Source: SMWD01 sp002729875 (lineage in GTDB: Bacteria; Pseudomonadota; Gammaproteobacteria; Steroidobacterales; GCA-2729495). Taken from it: a stretch of 64,000 nt of DNA. Where the stretch lies: positions 1 through 64,000 of the forward strand of contig DASCMH010000008.1 of assembly GCA_036010905.1 (NCBI GenBank), read 5' to 3'. This document shows positions 1 through 7,043 of this stretch, piece after piece. The notes beneath the pieces are model-generated. The model ran no database searches. It saw nothing but the letters and a program-made list of their open reading frames with translations, and was not told the DNA's origin. How positions within the stretch are numbered: the stretch's first letter is position 1; every line of letters begins with the position of its first letter. The translations under genes and the position numbers were made by a program.

Positions 1-121
1 TGATCTGATCAGCACTGATGATGTCAGCACACAACTTGAAACCAGCATAAAATCCAAAGTTGTTCAGATGCGTCAACGCATAGAAACGGCACTGCAATCC
101 GGTCAGCAACTTGACCTCTAA
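1..121 (+). CDS. zapA: Cell division protein ZapA, C-terminal end (partial)
   Basis: An open frame enters from the left edge and ends with TAA at 119-121, giving the last 39 residues of a protein. The tail is polar and helix-forming (it ends in ALQSGQQLDL), as in the C-terminal coiled coil of ZapA, the FtsZ-ring stabilising protein. The main support is position: zapA lies directly upstream of 6S RNA and fau/ygfA in many gammaproteobacteria, and both follow here. Too little is visible to prove the family from sequence alone. Confidence 0.6.
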   Translation, partial: DLISTDDVSTQLETSIKSKVVQMRQRIETALQSGQQLDL

Positions 122-210
122 CGGCTGTTGACCTCACTCTGCCGATCGCAATACGGCTACTCTTTCACTACAGGCAACGAATTTCAAACCCTAAAAAAGG
201 CCCTGCGTCT

Positions 211-245
211 CATTTTAGCCCCCCGCTTACAGGTATAATCATTGT
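211..245 (+). promoter_or_regulatory. Promoter of 6S RNA
   Basis: A perfect -10 hexamer TATAAT lies at 234-239, about 7 bases before the inferred 5' end of 6S RNA. The -35 region around 211-216 (CATTTT) is weak. Confidence 0.5.
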
Positions 246-438
246 CAGGTTCCTCCTGCGGTGTTCGAGACTAGCCCGGAAGTCTTTCGACCCTAACTTT
301 CAGATTTGGGATCAATGGTCTGTCGACAGCTTTGTGCAAAACCGCTTCAAGCGGATAGCCTGCTCTGTCACGGCTGATCCCACCTTCCGCTCTGGTTCGA
401 GAGCAAGAGGTCTATCACGGCACATGCGGGAGGAACTT
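246..438 (+). ncRNA. ssrS: 6S RNA (RNA polymerase regulator)
   Basis: About 190 bases that fold back on themselves: GTTCCTCC at 249-256 pairs with GGAGGAAC at 429-436, and the strands between carry further complementary blocks around an open centre. 6S RNA mimics an open promoter and binds sigma-70 RNA polymerase holoenzyme in stationary phase. Length, terminal pairing, the TATAAT just upstream and the location between zapA and fau all fit ssrS. A T-rich tract follows at 438-447. As in E. coli, the transcript may read into fau. The ends are inferred from the pairing and may be off by a few bases. Confidence 0.9.
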
Positions 439-473
439 TATTTTTTCCTGACACCAATCTATGGTTGCTCACT

Positions 474-1055
474 ATGAACAAGGCAACTATTCGCGACAAA
501 ATAAAAGCGCAAAGAAATGCGCTTTCGGCTAACAGCGTTATCGACGCATCAATCGATATTTCACGTCGTTTATGGAATGTGCCGGCACTATCGCGTGCCC
601 GTCGAATTGCATGTTATTTTCCTGTCGGACACGAGGTTGATTGCCGCTACTTTATATCTACCGCCTGGGAATATGGCCGCACTGTGCTACTACCAGTACT
701 AAATGGTCCGGAGCTAATGTTCTCGGTTTACGACCCCAATACAACATTTTTGCGCAATCAGCATGATATTCCTGAACCAAACGAAAAAAAAACACAACAA
801 ATAAAACCGCAATATATTGACGTTGTACTTGCGCCACTTGTTGCTTTCGACGCTACAGGAAATCGAGTTGGCATGGGTGGCGGTTATTACGATCGAAGTT
901 TTCGTTTCATGCGCAACCGTACAACCTGGCAACATCCAAAAATTATCGGCGTCGCGTATAACCTCCAAAAAGTCCCTAAAATAAAGGCTTGTAGCTGGGA
1001 TATCCCCTTACAAATTGTGGTAACCGAAAAAAAAATATATAACTTCCAGCGCTAA
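474..1055 (+). CDS. fau: 5-formyltetrahydrofolate cyclo-ligase
   Basis: 193 residues starting at ATG 474; an in-frame TTG lies 9 bases upstream at 465 but is less likely. The enzyme converts 5-formyl-THF to 5,10-methenyl-THF using ATP, salvaging a folate by-product in the cytoplasm. The family signature GMGGGYYDR is at about residues 133-141. An N-terminal basic segment (KATIRDKIKAQRNAL) fits the substrate-binding start of the family. It lies directly downstream of 6S RNA, the classic ssrS-ygfA arrangement linked to stationary phase and persistence in E. coli. Confidence 0.93.
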   Translation: MNKATIRDKIKAQRNALSANSVIDASIDISRRLWNVPALSRARRIACYFPVGHEVDCRYFISTAWEYGRTVLLPVLNGPELMFSVYDPNTTFLRNQHDIPEPNEKKTQQIKPQYIDVVLAPLVAFDATGNRVGMGGGYYDRSFRFMRNRTTWQHPKIIGVAYNLQKVPKIKACSWDIPLQIVVTEKKIYNFQR

Positions 1056-1188
1056 CACAACCTTACTCAGCAAATACAAAGAGACCACCATCTAACCTTA
1101 ACCATAATCGTTTTCTACTGTGACCGGCATATAGGCTCAAACCTGAACAGAAATACCAAATAAGTACCGCAGGTCTTTAAGACTTGAT

Positions 1189-1218
1189 TTGCTAGCATTT
1201 TATTTTCTTATGTATATA
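1189..1218 (+). promoter_or_regulatory. Possible promoter of the lysine-rich gene
   Basis: TTGCTA at 1189-1194 and TATATA at 1213-1218, 18 bases apart, inside an AT-rich stretch. TATACT at 1215-1220 is an alternative -10. A GGAG ribosome site at 1241-1244 sits 9 bases before the ATG at 1254. Confidence 0.4.
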
Positions 1219-1253
1219 CTCAGCCCGGTTATCCCGACACGGAGACTATTAGT

Positions 1254-1622
1254 ATGGCTGCATCAAGAAAGAAAGTTTCGCGCAAGAAAGCGAAACGCAA
1301 GGTTGCGAAGAAGCGCAAGGTAGTGCGCAAAACGCGTAAGAAAGCTGCGAAGAAAAAAGCTAAGCGCAAGGTAAAGAAAAAGGCCAAGAAAAAGGCCAAG
1401 AAAAAGGCTAAAAAGAAAGCCAAGAAAAAAGCTAAGCGCAAGGTAAAGAAAAAGGCTAAAAAGAAAGCCAAGAAAAAAGCCAAGCGCAAGGTAAAGAAAA
1501 AGGCTAAAAAGAAAGCCAAGAAAAAAGCCAAGCGCAAGGTAAAGAAAAAGGCCAAGCGTAAGGTAAAGAAGAAGGCCAAGAAAAAGGCCAAGAAAAAGGC
1601 TAAAAGGAAAGGTAGGAAATAG
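1254..1622 (+). CDS. Lysine/arginine-repeat histone-H1-like DNA-binding protein
   Basis: 122 residues made almost only of K, R, A and V. A non-repetitive head of about 30 residues (MAASRKKVSRKKAKRKVAKK) is followed by tetrapeptides KKKA and KRKV. These are arranged in a 16-residue super-repeat: one KRKV followed by three KKKA. There is no acidic residue. Such tails, like AlgP of Pseudomonas, bacterial Hc1/Hc2 and the C-terminus of eukaryotic H1, bind and neutralise DNA without sequence specificity. A role in nucleoid packing is inferred. The start has a good GGAG site, and a strong terminator follows, so this is a single-gene unit. The frame is real rather than a repeat artefact because it has its own ribosome site and terminator. 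Confidence 0.8.
   Translation: MAASRKKVSRKKAKRKVAKKRKVVRKTRKKAAKKKAKRKVKKKAKKKAKKKAKKKAKKKAKRKVKKKAKKKAKKKAKRKVKKKAKKKAKKKAKRKVKKKAKRKVKKKAKKKAKKKAKRKGRK
1362..1577 (+). repeat. 48-bp tandem repeat inside the lysine-rich gene
   Basis: The unit beginning AAGCGCAAGGTAAAG starts at 1362, 1434, 1482 and 1530. Spacings are 72, 48 and 48 bases, all multiples of a 12-base subunit coding four residues. Neighbouring copies at 1434 and 1482 are almost identical over 48 bases, so copy number is likely to vary by slippage or unequal crossing-over without breaking the frame. Confidence 0.85.
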
Positions 1623-1677
1623 GCATGGCTTAGGCTTAACAGTCTAAGCAAGCTCCCCAACGGAGCATGTCTCACAG

Positions 1678-1707
1678 TATGCCCGCCCCTGGCGGGCATA
1701 TTTTTTT
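1678..1707 (+). terminator. Rho-independent terminator after the lysine-rich gene
   Basis: A perfect 10-base stem TATGCCCGCC / GGCGGGCATA with a 3-base loop, followed by seven T at 1701-1707. Two weaker hairpins lie just upstream (GCTTAG/CTAAGC and GCTCC/GGAGC). Confidence 0.9.
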
Positions 1708-1816
1708 GCCCGGAAAGCAAATATTGAGGCTGAGGACGGGCAAACCAATACTTACCCTGTATGGTTATAATTGCTGCATATTCAGGTGACGAGGATCCAA
1801 TAACCGGAGCACTGAC

Positions 1817-2479
1817 ATGCATCAAGAGGAAAAAAAACGACTAGCTGCTCAGGCTGCGCTGCAGTGCATTAAACCCGGCACTATCCTCGGTGTTGGCACC
1901 GGCTCCACCATTAATTATTTCATCGATGAATTACCGGCATTTCGGGATCAGCTGGATGCCATAGTGGTCAGTTCAAAAGCCAGCGAAGACCGCCTGCAGA
2001 AGCTGGGTTTCACCATCACCCCGCTTAATGAAGCCGGCAACTTAGACCTGTATGTTGACGGCGCAGATGAAGCCAACAAGCAATTTCACTTGATTAAGGG
2101 CGGCGGCGGTGCATTGACCCGGGAAAAGATCCTGGCTGCTGCAGCCCAAGAGTTTGTCTGCATCATCGATGACTCTAAATGGGTCGGACTACTCGGCACA
2201 TTCCCACTGCCTGTCGAAGTCATCCCGATGGCTCGCTCCTACATCGCGCGACAATTCGTCAAAAATCGCGGCCAGCCAATTCTGCGCCAGAACTTCATCA
2301 CCGACAACGGCAACGAAATTCTCGATATCTATAATCTGCAGATCACCAACCCTGTCGAAATGGAAAATCGCTTCAATCAGTTTCCAGGCATCGTCACCGT
2401 CGGTATTTTCGCGCAACGGTCTGCTGACCGGATCTTCATGGCAACAGCAGACGGTGTGCAGGAAAAAATGCGTGGATAA
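1817..2479 (+). CDS. rpiA: Ribose-5-phosphate isomerase A
   Basis: 220 residues, the usual RpiA length. It interconverts ribose-5-phosphate and ribulose-5-phosphate in the pentose phosphate pathway. Visible signatures are the phosphate-binding GVGTGST (residues 25-31), the catalytic DGADE (81-85) and KGGGGALTREK (94-104), whose lysine and aspartate are active-site residues. TATAAT at 1766-1771 may be its -10. The partner epimerase rpe lies 3 kb away on the other strand. The gene ends at a shared bidirectional terminator. Confidence 0.97.
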   Translation: MHQEEKKRLAAQAALQCIKPGTILGVGTGSTINYFIDELPAFRDQLDAIVVSSKASEDRLQKLGFTITPLNEAGNLDLYVDGADEANKQFHLIKGGGGALTREKILAAAAQEFVCIIDDSKWVGLLGTFPLPVEVIPMARSYIARQFVKNRGQPILRQNFITDNGNEILDIYNLQITNPVEMENRFNQFPGIVTVGIFAQRSADRIFMATADGVQEKMRG

Positions 2480-2593
2480 ACATGCGTGGATAAACATGCC
2501 ACTTTACCTGTCAGTAGCAACCACTTTACTCAGAAGAAACCAGGTTCGCGGCAGCAGACCTTAAAAAATAAGCGGGATTAAGGTCCCTTAGCC

Positions 2594-2620
2594 AAAAAAC
2601 CCGCAGAGTGCGGGTTTTTT
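2594..2620. terminator. Bidirectional terminator between rpiA and tRNA-Gln
   Basis: A6 at 2594-2599, CCCGCA, a GAG loop, TGCGGG and T6 at 2615-2620 form a perfect palindrome. It can stop rpiA transcripts on the plus strand and rplM-rpsI-tRNA transcripts on the minus strand. Confidence 0.9.
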
Positions 2621-2693
2621 GGCTGGGGGACCAGGATTCGAACCTGGGTTGGCGGAGTCAGAGTCCGCAGTCCTACCACTAGACGATCCCCCA
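2620..2693 (-). tRNA. tRNA-Gln (anticodon CTG)
   Basis: 74 bases including an encoded CCA. On the minus strand the acceptor 5' TGGGGGA pairs with TCCCCCA, followed by discriminator G and CCA. The anticodon stem GCGGA/TCCGC closes a 7-base loop with CTG at the anticodon position, and the T arm holds GGTTCGAATCC. It sits 38 bases downstream of rpsI and ends at the bidirectional terminator, so it may be processed from the ribosomal-protein transcript. Confidence 0.95.
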
Positions 2694-2731
2694 ATCCTGT
2701 CGGCAACCGACCTTACCGGGGTTGGATCCGG

Positions 2732-3124
2732 TTAGCGCTTCGAGTACTGCGTCGCGCGGCGTGCCTTGCGTAAACCCACTTTCTTGCGCTCCACTTCACG
2801 AGCGTCACGGGTGACAAACCCGGCTTTGCGCAAGCTTGAACGTAAACTTTCATCGTAGGCCATCAGCGCCCGGGTCAGCCCATGCCGAATCGCGCCAGCC
2901 TGACCCGTTGTTCCGCCGCCATGAACCCTGACGGTGATATCAAACTTGTCGCCAAGCTCAGTCAGATCGAGCGGCTGTCGTACAATCATGCGTGCTGTTT
3001 TGCGCCCGAAAAAAGTATCAAGAGATTTCTTGTTAACGGTAATGTTGCCGGTTCCCGGTCGCAGATAAACTCGTGCAGTCGACGATTTGCGTCGGCCGGT
3101 ACCATAAAAAATATCAGTTGCCAT
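2732..3124 (-). CDS. rpsI: 30S ribosomal protein S9
   Basis: 130 residues, the standard length. Family landmarks are YGTGRRKSSTARVYLRPG near the N-terminus, HGGGTTGQAGAIRHG in the middle and the basic end RRATQYSKR, whose last residues contact tRNA in the P site. It follows rplM with a 27-base gap, the universal rplM-rpsI operon. Confidence 0.98.
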   Translation of the reverse strand: MATDIFYGTGRRKSSTARVYLRPGTGNITVNKKSLDTFFGRKTARMIVRQPLDLTELGDKFDITVRVHGGGTTGQAGAIRHGLTRALMAYDESLRSSLRKAGFVTRDAREVERKKVGLRKARRATQYSKR

Positions 3125-3151
3125 AGATAATTATCCGTTCAAATGTCCCAT

Positions 3152-3580
3152 TCAGATTTCCAGCGGTTGCGGTTGCTGAGCTGCATGATCGTGGTCAGGC
3201 CCACTGTAAACCCGCAGTTTCTTGAGCATTGCTGCACCAAGCTTGTTCTTCGGCAGCATACCCTTGACGGCCTTCTGGATAACAAGTTCGGGTGATTTTG
3301 CCATCAGGTCCTCAAGCTTGATCGACTTCAGGTTGCCGATATATCCGGTGTGATGATAGTAAACCTTGTCCTTGAGCTTGTTGCCGGTCACACGAATCTT
3401 GGCTGCGTTGATCACCACGATGTAGTCCCCGGTATCAACGTGCGGAGTAAACTCAGGTTTGTGCTTACCGCGCAATCGACTGGCGATTTCAGTTGCCAGA
3501 CGACCCAGCGTACGTCCCGTAGCATCTACCAGATACCAACCATGCTCGACTTCAGCGGGCTTAGCAGAAAATGTACTCAT
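3152..3580 (-). CDS. rplM: 50S ribosomal protein L13
   Basis: 142 residues from ATG at 3580, matching the family length exactly. A longer in-frame start at 3607 would add nine residues not seen in L13. Signatures include the GWYLVDATGRTLGRLA start, RLRGKHKPEFTPHVDTGDY and the ending KLRVYSGPDHDHAAQQP. L13 is an early-assembly protein of the large subunit. First gene of the rplM-rpsI operon. Confidence 0.98.
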   Translation of the reverse strand: MSTFSAKPAEVEHGWYLVDATGRTLGRLATEIASRLRGKHKPEFTPHVDTGDYIVVINAAKIRVTGNKLKDKVYYHHTGYIGNLKSIKLEDLMAKSPELVIQKAVKGMLPKNKLGAAMLKKLRVYSGPDHDHAAQQPQPLEI

Positions 3581-3637
3581 TATTATTAAATCCATCTGTG
3601 CGCCCACAAGTGCAACAGGGACGCGGAAAAGGCGGCG

Positions 3638-3666
3638 ATTTTACTGGCGTTGACCGGGTTTTTCAA
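3638..3666 (-). promoter_or_regulatory. Promoter of rplM-rpsI
   Basis: On the minus strand TTGAAA (3661-3666) and TAAAAT (3638-3643) are separated by exactly 17 bases, a near-consensus sigma-70 promoter about 58 bases upstream of the rplM ATG. Confidence 0.75.
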
Positions 3667-3696
3667 TGATTTACCGGAAGTTGCACCTGATCCGGT

Positions 3697-4458
3697 TCAG
3701 AATCGGTATTCCAGAGCAATCGAGGTGAATGTATCAGTTTTGTCCTTGCCATCCGCTACATCCGAGTTGTGCTTGACGGTATAAGCGAGAACCATAGACA
3801 GTGCAGCGATAATGCCGACACTCAACTCGGTTACTGACTCCGTATATGTGTTATTAGAACCAGATGATACGCTTACTTTCTGGGTAAATGTCGAATTCTC
3901 GCTGACTACCCATTTGTAGTTACCCGCAATCCGCAGAACTGCTTCATTTACACGGTTCCTGCCGATCGTGCCGACCGCAGCAGGTGGGGCCGGAAGTGCC
4001 TCAATAACCACGGATTGGCTTGCGCCAGCAGACAATTCACCGTTTAGCTCATGCCTGTCAATATTGATGAACCGGCGCCCGATACCGGCGGTCTCATAAA
4101 TCTGCTGATCGTAACCGCTGAACCGGTCTTTGTTGTAATCCACCATTCCAAACAGGTAAGACCGTGCCGACAGGTCGAATTTCCCTTCATATGTCGCCTT
4201 GTAAGACTCGGCGGTCGTATTCTTGTCCTCCGACTTACCCAACGCCCTGACCAGTAGCGCATGATGCCAGCGCTGCTGGTCCCAACCAAGCTCGGCTTTG
4301 CCGGTAAATGAAGTGCTCTCGGTGTTACCGTTAACGGACAGATAGCCCAGCGCAACGCTCCCCGACCATGGATCCCGGGGATCTTCATTTGCCCAGACCT
4401 GCATCGGGATACCAATTGTTACCGCCACCAGGATGACGCGAAGTTGCAAATAAAACAT
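3697..4458 (-). CDS. DUF481-family outer membrane protein
   Basis: 253 residues. An N-terminal signal peptide (LQLRVILVAVTIGIPMQVWA) is followed by alternating, aromatic-rich strands typical of a beta barrel. The protein ends in EYRF, a C-terminal phenylalanine of the kind recognised by the BAM machinery. The opening WSGSVALGYLSVNGNTES and the YKATYEGKFDLSARSYLFG block match DUF481 proteins such as E. coli YdiY, whose role is unclear (salt-induced in E. coli). It is monocistronic and divergent from crp. Confidence 0.82.
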   Translation of the reverse strand: MFYLQLRVILVAVTIGIPMQVWANEDPRDPWSGSVALGYLSVNGNTESTSFTGKAELGWDQQRWHHALLVRALGKSEDKNTTAESYKATYEGKFDLSARSYLFGMVDYNKDRFSGYDQQIYETAGIGRRFINIDRHELNGELSAGASQSVVIEALPAPPAAVGTIGRNRVNEAVLRIAGNYKWVVSENSTFTQKVSVSSGSNNTYTESVTELSVGIIAALSMVLAYTVKHNSDVADGKDKTDTFTSIALEYRF

Positions 4459-4591
4459 GAATTACTACTATTCATTGAAAAAGGCGACGGTAATATAGTA
4501 TTTTTCCAACAGACTTGCGCTGAATCTGCCATATGAAATGTGCGGCACGGTCACTTCAATTCACCTTATATGGTCAGATTTACGCTTATTT

Positions 4592-4607
4592 TGAGACCCT
4601 TGTCACA
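4592..4607 (+). promoter_or_regulatory. Putative CRP/Vfr site upstream of crp
   Basis: TGAGA-N6-TCACA, nine of ten matches to the CRP half-sites TGTGA/TCACA, in the gap between the DUF481 gene and crp. It is centred about 58 bases before the start predicted from the -10 at 4646. Autoregulation is the simple reading, but the site could also serve the divergent gene. Confidence 0.5.
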
Positions 4608-4623
4608 AATTTTATTAAACTCT

Positions 4624-4651
4624 TTGCATCTTATGTTTAAATTAGTATTAA
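4624..4651 (+). promoter_or_regulatory. Possible crp promoter
   Basis: TTGCAT at 4624-4629 and TATTAA at 4646-4651 with a 16-base spacer, 34 bases before the crp ATG. Only a moderate match to consensus. Confidence 0.4.
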
Positions 4652-4684
4652 TCAGGGTTCGATTAGAGAGGAGTGAAAATTATC

Positions 4685-5353
4685 ATGGCTAACAGCGGAA
4701 ATACTGCTAGTGATATTCCTACCATCAACCGGTTTCTGACCTACTGCCGGGTACGCACGATACCCGCCAAGACGGTGATGATTCATGCCGGTGATGTGCC
4801 GGACAGTCTGTACTACATCACATCCGGTTCGGTAGAAGTTATGATCGAGGACGAAGATGGTAATGAGATGGTTCTCGCCTATCTCAACAAGGGCCAGTTC
4901 TTCGGTGAAATGGGCCTGTTCCATGATCAGCCGTCACGTAGTGCCTGGGTTCGTACCCGCGTTGCATCTGAAATTGCCGAAATGACCTACCCACGCTTTC
5001 GTCAGATTGCCAGCGAAAGTCCCGGCCTGGTATTTGAACTAGCGACTCAGCTCGCTACTCGCCTTGACCGTACCAACCGCAAACTTGGCGACCTTGCATT
5101 TGTCGACGTAACCGGACGAGTCGCCCACGCAATCATGGATCTGTGCAACGAACCGGATGCGATGACCCACCCGGACGGCATGCAGATCAAGGTCAGCCGC
5201 CAGGAACTGAGCCGACTCGTAGGCTGTTCCAGGGAAATGGCCGGCCGGGTACTTAAAGTGCTTGAGGAGCAGGGTCTGGTCTCGGCCAGCGGCAAAACTA
5301 TCGTTGTCTATAATGCTCGCCCACAACAAACCATCAAGGCGGTTTCGCGGTAA
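4685..5353 (+). CDS. crp: cAMP receptor protein (Crp/Vfr type)
   Basis: 222 residues from ATG 4685, chosen because the AGGAG at 4669-4673 is 11 bases upstream; the in-frame GTG at 4673 overlaps that site. The N-terminal cyclic-nucleotide domain contains GEMGLF (74-79) and RSAWV (85-89), whose R and S hold cAMP in E. coli CRP. The dimer helix runs into LAFVDVTGRV, and the C-terminal helix-turn-helix has RQELSRLVGCSREMAGR. In the recognition helix R-E-x-x-G-R is kept, so it should read TGTGA-type sites. One residue of the E. coli cAMP pair T-S is N here (RTNRK). Putative target sites lie upstream of itself, at 48967 and at 54753. Confidence 0.93.
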   Translation: MANSGNTASDIPTINRFLTYCRVRTIPAKTVMIHAGDVPDSLYYITSGSVEVMIEDEDGNEMVLAYLNKGQFFGEMGLFHDQPSRSAWVRTRVASEIAEMTYPRFRQIASESPGLVFELATQLATRLDRTNRKLGDLAFVDVTGRVAHAIMDLCNEPDAMTHPDGMQIKVSRQELSRLVGCSREMAGRVLKVLEEQGLVSASGKTIVVYNARPQQTIKAVSR

Positions 5354-5369
5354 CCCGGCAGCGGCAGAA

Positions 5370-6056
5370 TCAGCTGTCAGCGGCGGCTATCTGGTTGCGC
5401 AATGCAGTGATCGTCGACGCATAATCATCTGCGTTGAAAATGGCTGAACCGGCAACAAACATGTCGGCTCCTGCTGCCGCAATCCGGCCAATATTCTCCG
5501 GCTTGACGCCACCGTCAACTTCAAGGCGAATCGTCCTGTCACTGACACCCGCCAATGCATTGATGCGGGCTCGAATCTTACTGAGCTTATCGAGACTCGA
5601 AGTGAGAAATGCCTGGCCACCGAAACCCGGATTCACAGACATAACAAGCACCAGGTCGATTTTCTCCAGGGTGTAGTCGAGACACTGTAGAGATGTCGCC
5701 GGATTTAATGCAATACCCGGCTTGCAACCCAGCTCACGAATCAGGCCGATCGTGCGATCAACATGTTCTGTCGCTTCCGGATGAAAACTGATGTAGCTTG
5801 CGCCGGCAGCGGCAAAATCGTGTACCAGCCGGTCTACAGGGCTCACCATGAGGTGAACATCTATGGGCGCCCCTATCCCATGGTTGCGTAATGCCTGGCA
5901 GACCAGCGGCCCGACAGTCAGGTTCGGAACATAGTGATTATCCATGACATCGAAATGAACGACATCCGCACCTGCAGACAGTACCGCCTCAACCTCCTCG
6001 CCGAGACGGGCAAAATCAGCAGATAATATCGATGGGGCGATCAAAGCATCACGCAC
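5370..6056 (-). CDS. rpe: Ribulose-phosphate 3-epimerase
   Basis: 228 residues from GTG 6056, preferred because GGGAG stands 7 bases upstream. The TTG at 6086 would put that ribosome site inside the gene. Rpe interconverts ribulose-5-phosphate and xylulose-5-phosphate. Landmarks are APSILSADFARLGEEV, HFDVMDNHYVPNLTVGP (metal ligands H and D), VDVHLMV, VMSVNPGFGGQAF and EVDGGV. It ends 16 bases from crp on the opposite strand. Confidence 0.96.
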   Translation of the reverse strand: MRDALIAPSILSADFARLGEEVEAVLSAGADVVHFDVMDNHYVPNLTVGPLVCQALRNHGIGAPIDVHLMVSPVDRLVHDFAAAGASYISFHPEATEHVDRTIGLIRELGCKPGIALNPATSLQCLDYTLEKIDLVLVMSVNPGFGGQAFLTSSLDKLSKIRARINALAGVSDRTIRLEVDGGVKPENIGRIAAAGADMFVAGSAIFNADDYASTITALRNQIAAADS

Positions 6057-6141
6057 AACTAAACTCCCAAATAGTGACTGCTGCAAATAATAGCCCGAAA
6101 GTTATACGCAGCGTGGTTGAATTTCAGTGCGGGCGGAATTT

Positions 6142-6954
6142 TCACTTGATTTTCCGGTATTCTTTGATGACCTCGTAGGCGGCACGAATTTCACGCGTCC
6201 GTTCCTTGGCAACTTCCAGCATTGAATCGGGCAACCCTTTTGCCACCAGCTTGTCCGGGTGATGCTGGTTCATAAGCCGCCGGTATGCTGTTTTGACTTC
6301 CTTGTCGGTTGCCGTCGATTCTATGCCCAGCGCCTGGTACGCCGCAGTCAGATCCTGTGCATGTGACTGGCGGGTAAAGCCGTCACCAAAACTACGTTGC
6401 GCGCGCAACAAAGCTTCGAGTTGCGCCAGCGCGACGCGGCCAACACCGAGGATATCCGCGATGCGCCACAATACAGTTCGTTCCTCGGTGGTAATGCTAC
6501 CCTTGCTCAGCGCAATCTGGAGCTGAATCTCAAGGAAAGCCTGGATTAATTCGGGCTGACGGCCGCAGGCCTGGCGCAACCGGCTGACCCGCGGCTCGAT
6601 ATCCGTTTCCGGCTGCTTGCCCTCGGTAAACAAATTGATCGCCTGGCGCACGGCTTCGGGACGCAATTGCATGCGATGCATGACCGCGCGCGCCGCCTGA
6701 ATTTCCTCCTCGGTCACCCGACCATCGGCCTTGGCGACGTATCCCATGACGAGGAAGGTGGTCTCGAAGAATACCGCCTGACGCTCAGCAGCAGAAAATC
6801 GGCCACCCCCGGCCGAATGCCCGACCCGGTCGCCGATACTCAGCCCCCGGTCAAATTGGTGGCCTACCAATGCACCAATCGCAATACCAATGATATTGCC
6901 ACCGGAAACGACGTAACCCAGTGTCGCGCCAACCAGTTTCCCGGCCCAGCTCAT
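6142..6954 (-). CDS. djlA: DjlA-like co-chaperone (TerB + J domain)
   Basis: 270 residues. A short N-terminal hydrophobic, glycine-rich membrane segment (GATLGYVVSGGNIIGIAIG) is followed by a TerB-like helical domain (about 60-180). A C-terminal J domain carries the HPD motif in RRLMNQHHPDKLVAKG, the residues that stimulate DnaK ATPase. The layout and length match DjlA, an inner-membrane DnaK co-chaperone facing the cytoplasm. Divergent from purC with an 89-base gap. Confidence 0.92.
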   Translation of the reverse strand: MSWAGKLVGATLGYVVSGGNIIGIAIGALVGHQFDRGLSIGDRVGHSAGGGRFSAAERQAVFFETTFLVMGYVAKADGRVTEEEIQAARAVMHRMQLRPEAVRQAINLFTEGKQPETDIEPRVSRLRQACGRQPELIQAFLEIQLQIALSKGSITTEERTVLWRIADILGVGRVALAQLEALLRAQRSFGDGFTRQSHAQDLTAAYQALGIESTATDKEVKTAYRRLMNQHHPDKLVAKGLPDSMLEVAKERTREIRAAYEVIKEYRKIK

Positions 6955-7043
6955 GTGGATGACCTATTTTCTACACAGATTTTCATGATTGGATCAGCTA
7001 GCGTTAGAATACCCAACTTTTGCAGCGAAGTTACGGGTTCATA

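Noticed and set aside
1086..1140. CRP site at the TGTGA near 1119
   Set aside because: The second half reads TATAG, only one of five bases matching.
1362..1577. CRISPR-like array
   Set aside because: Repeats are contiguous, without spacers, and code for a regular protein; no cas genes are near.
1229..1825. A 198-residue antisense frame rich in F, L and A over the lysine-rich gene
   Set aside because: It is the mirror of the 48-bp repeat, has no ribosome site, and would cross the terminator and the rpiA start.
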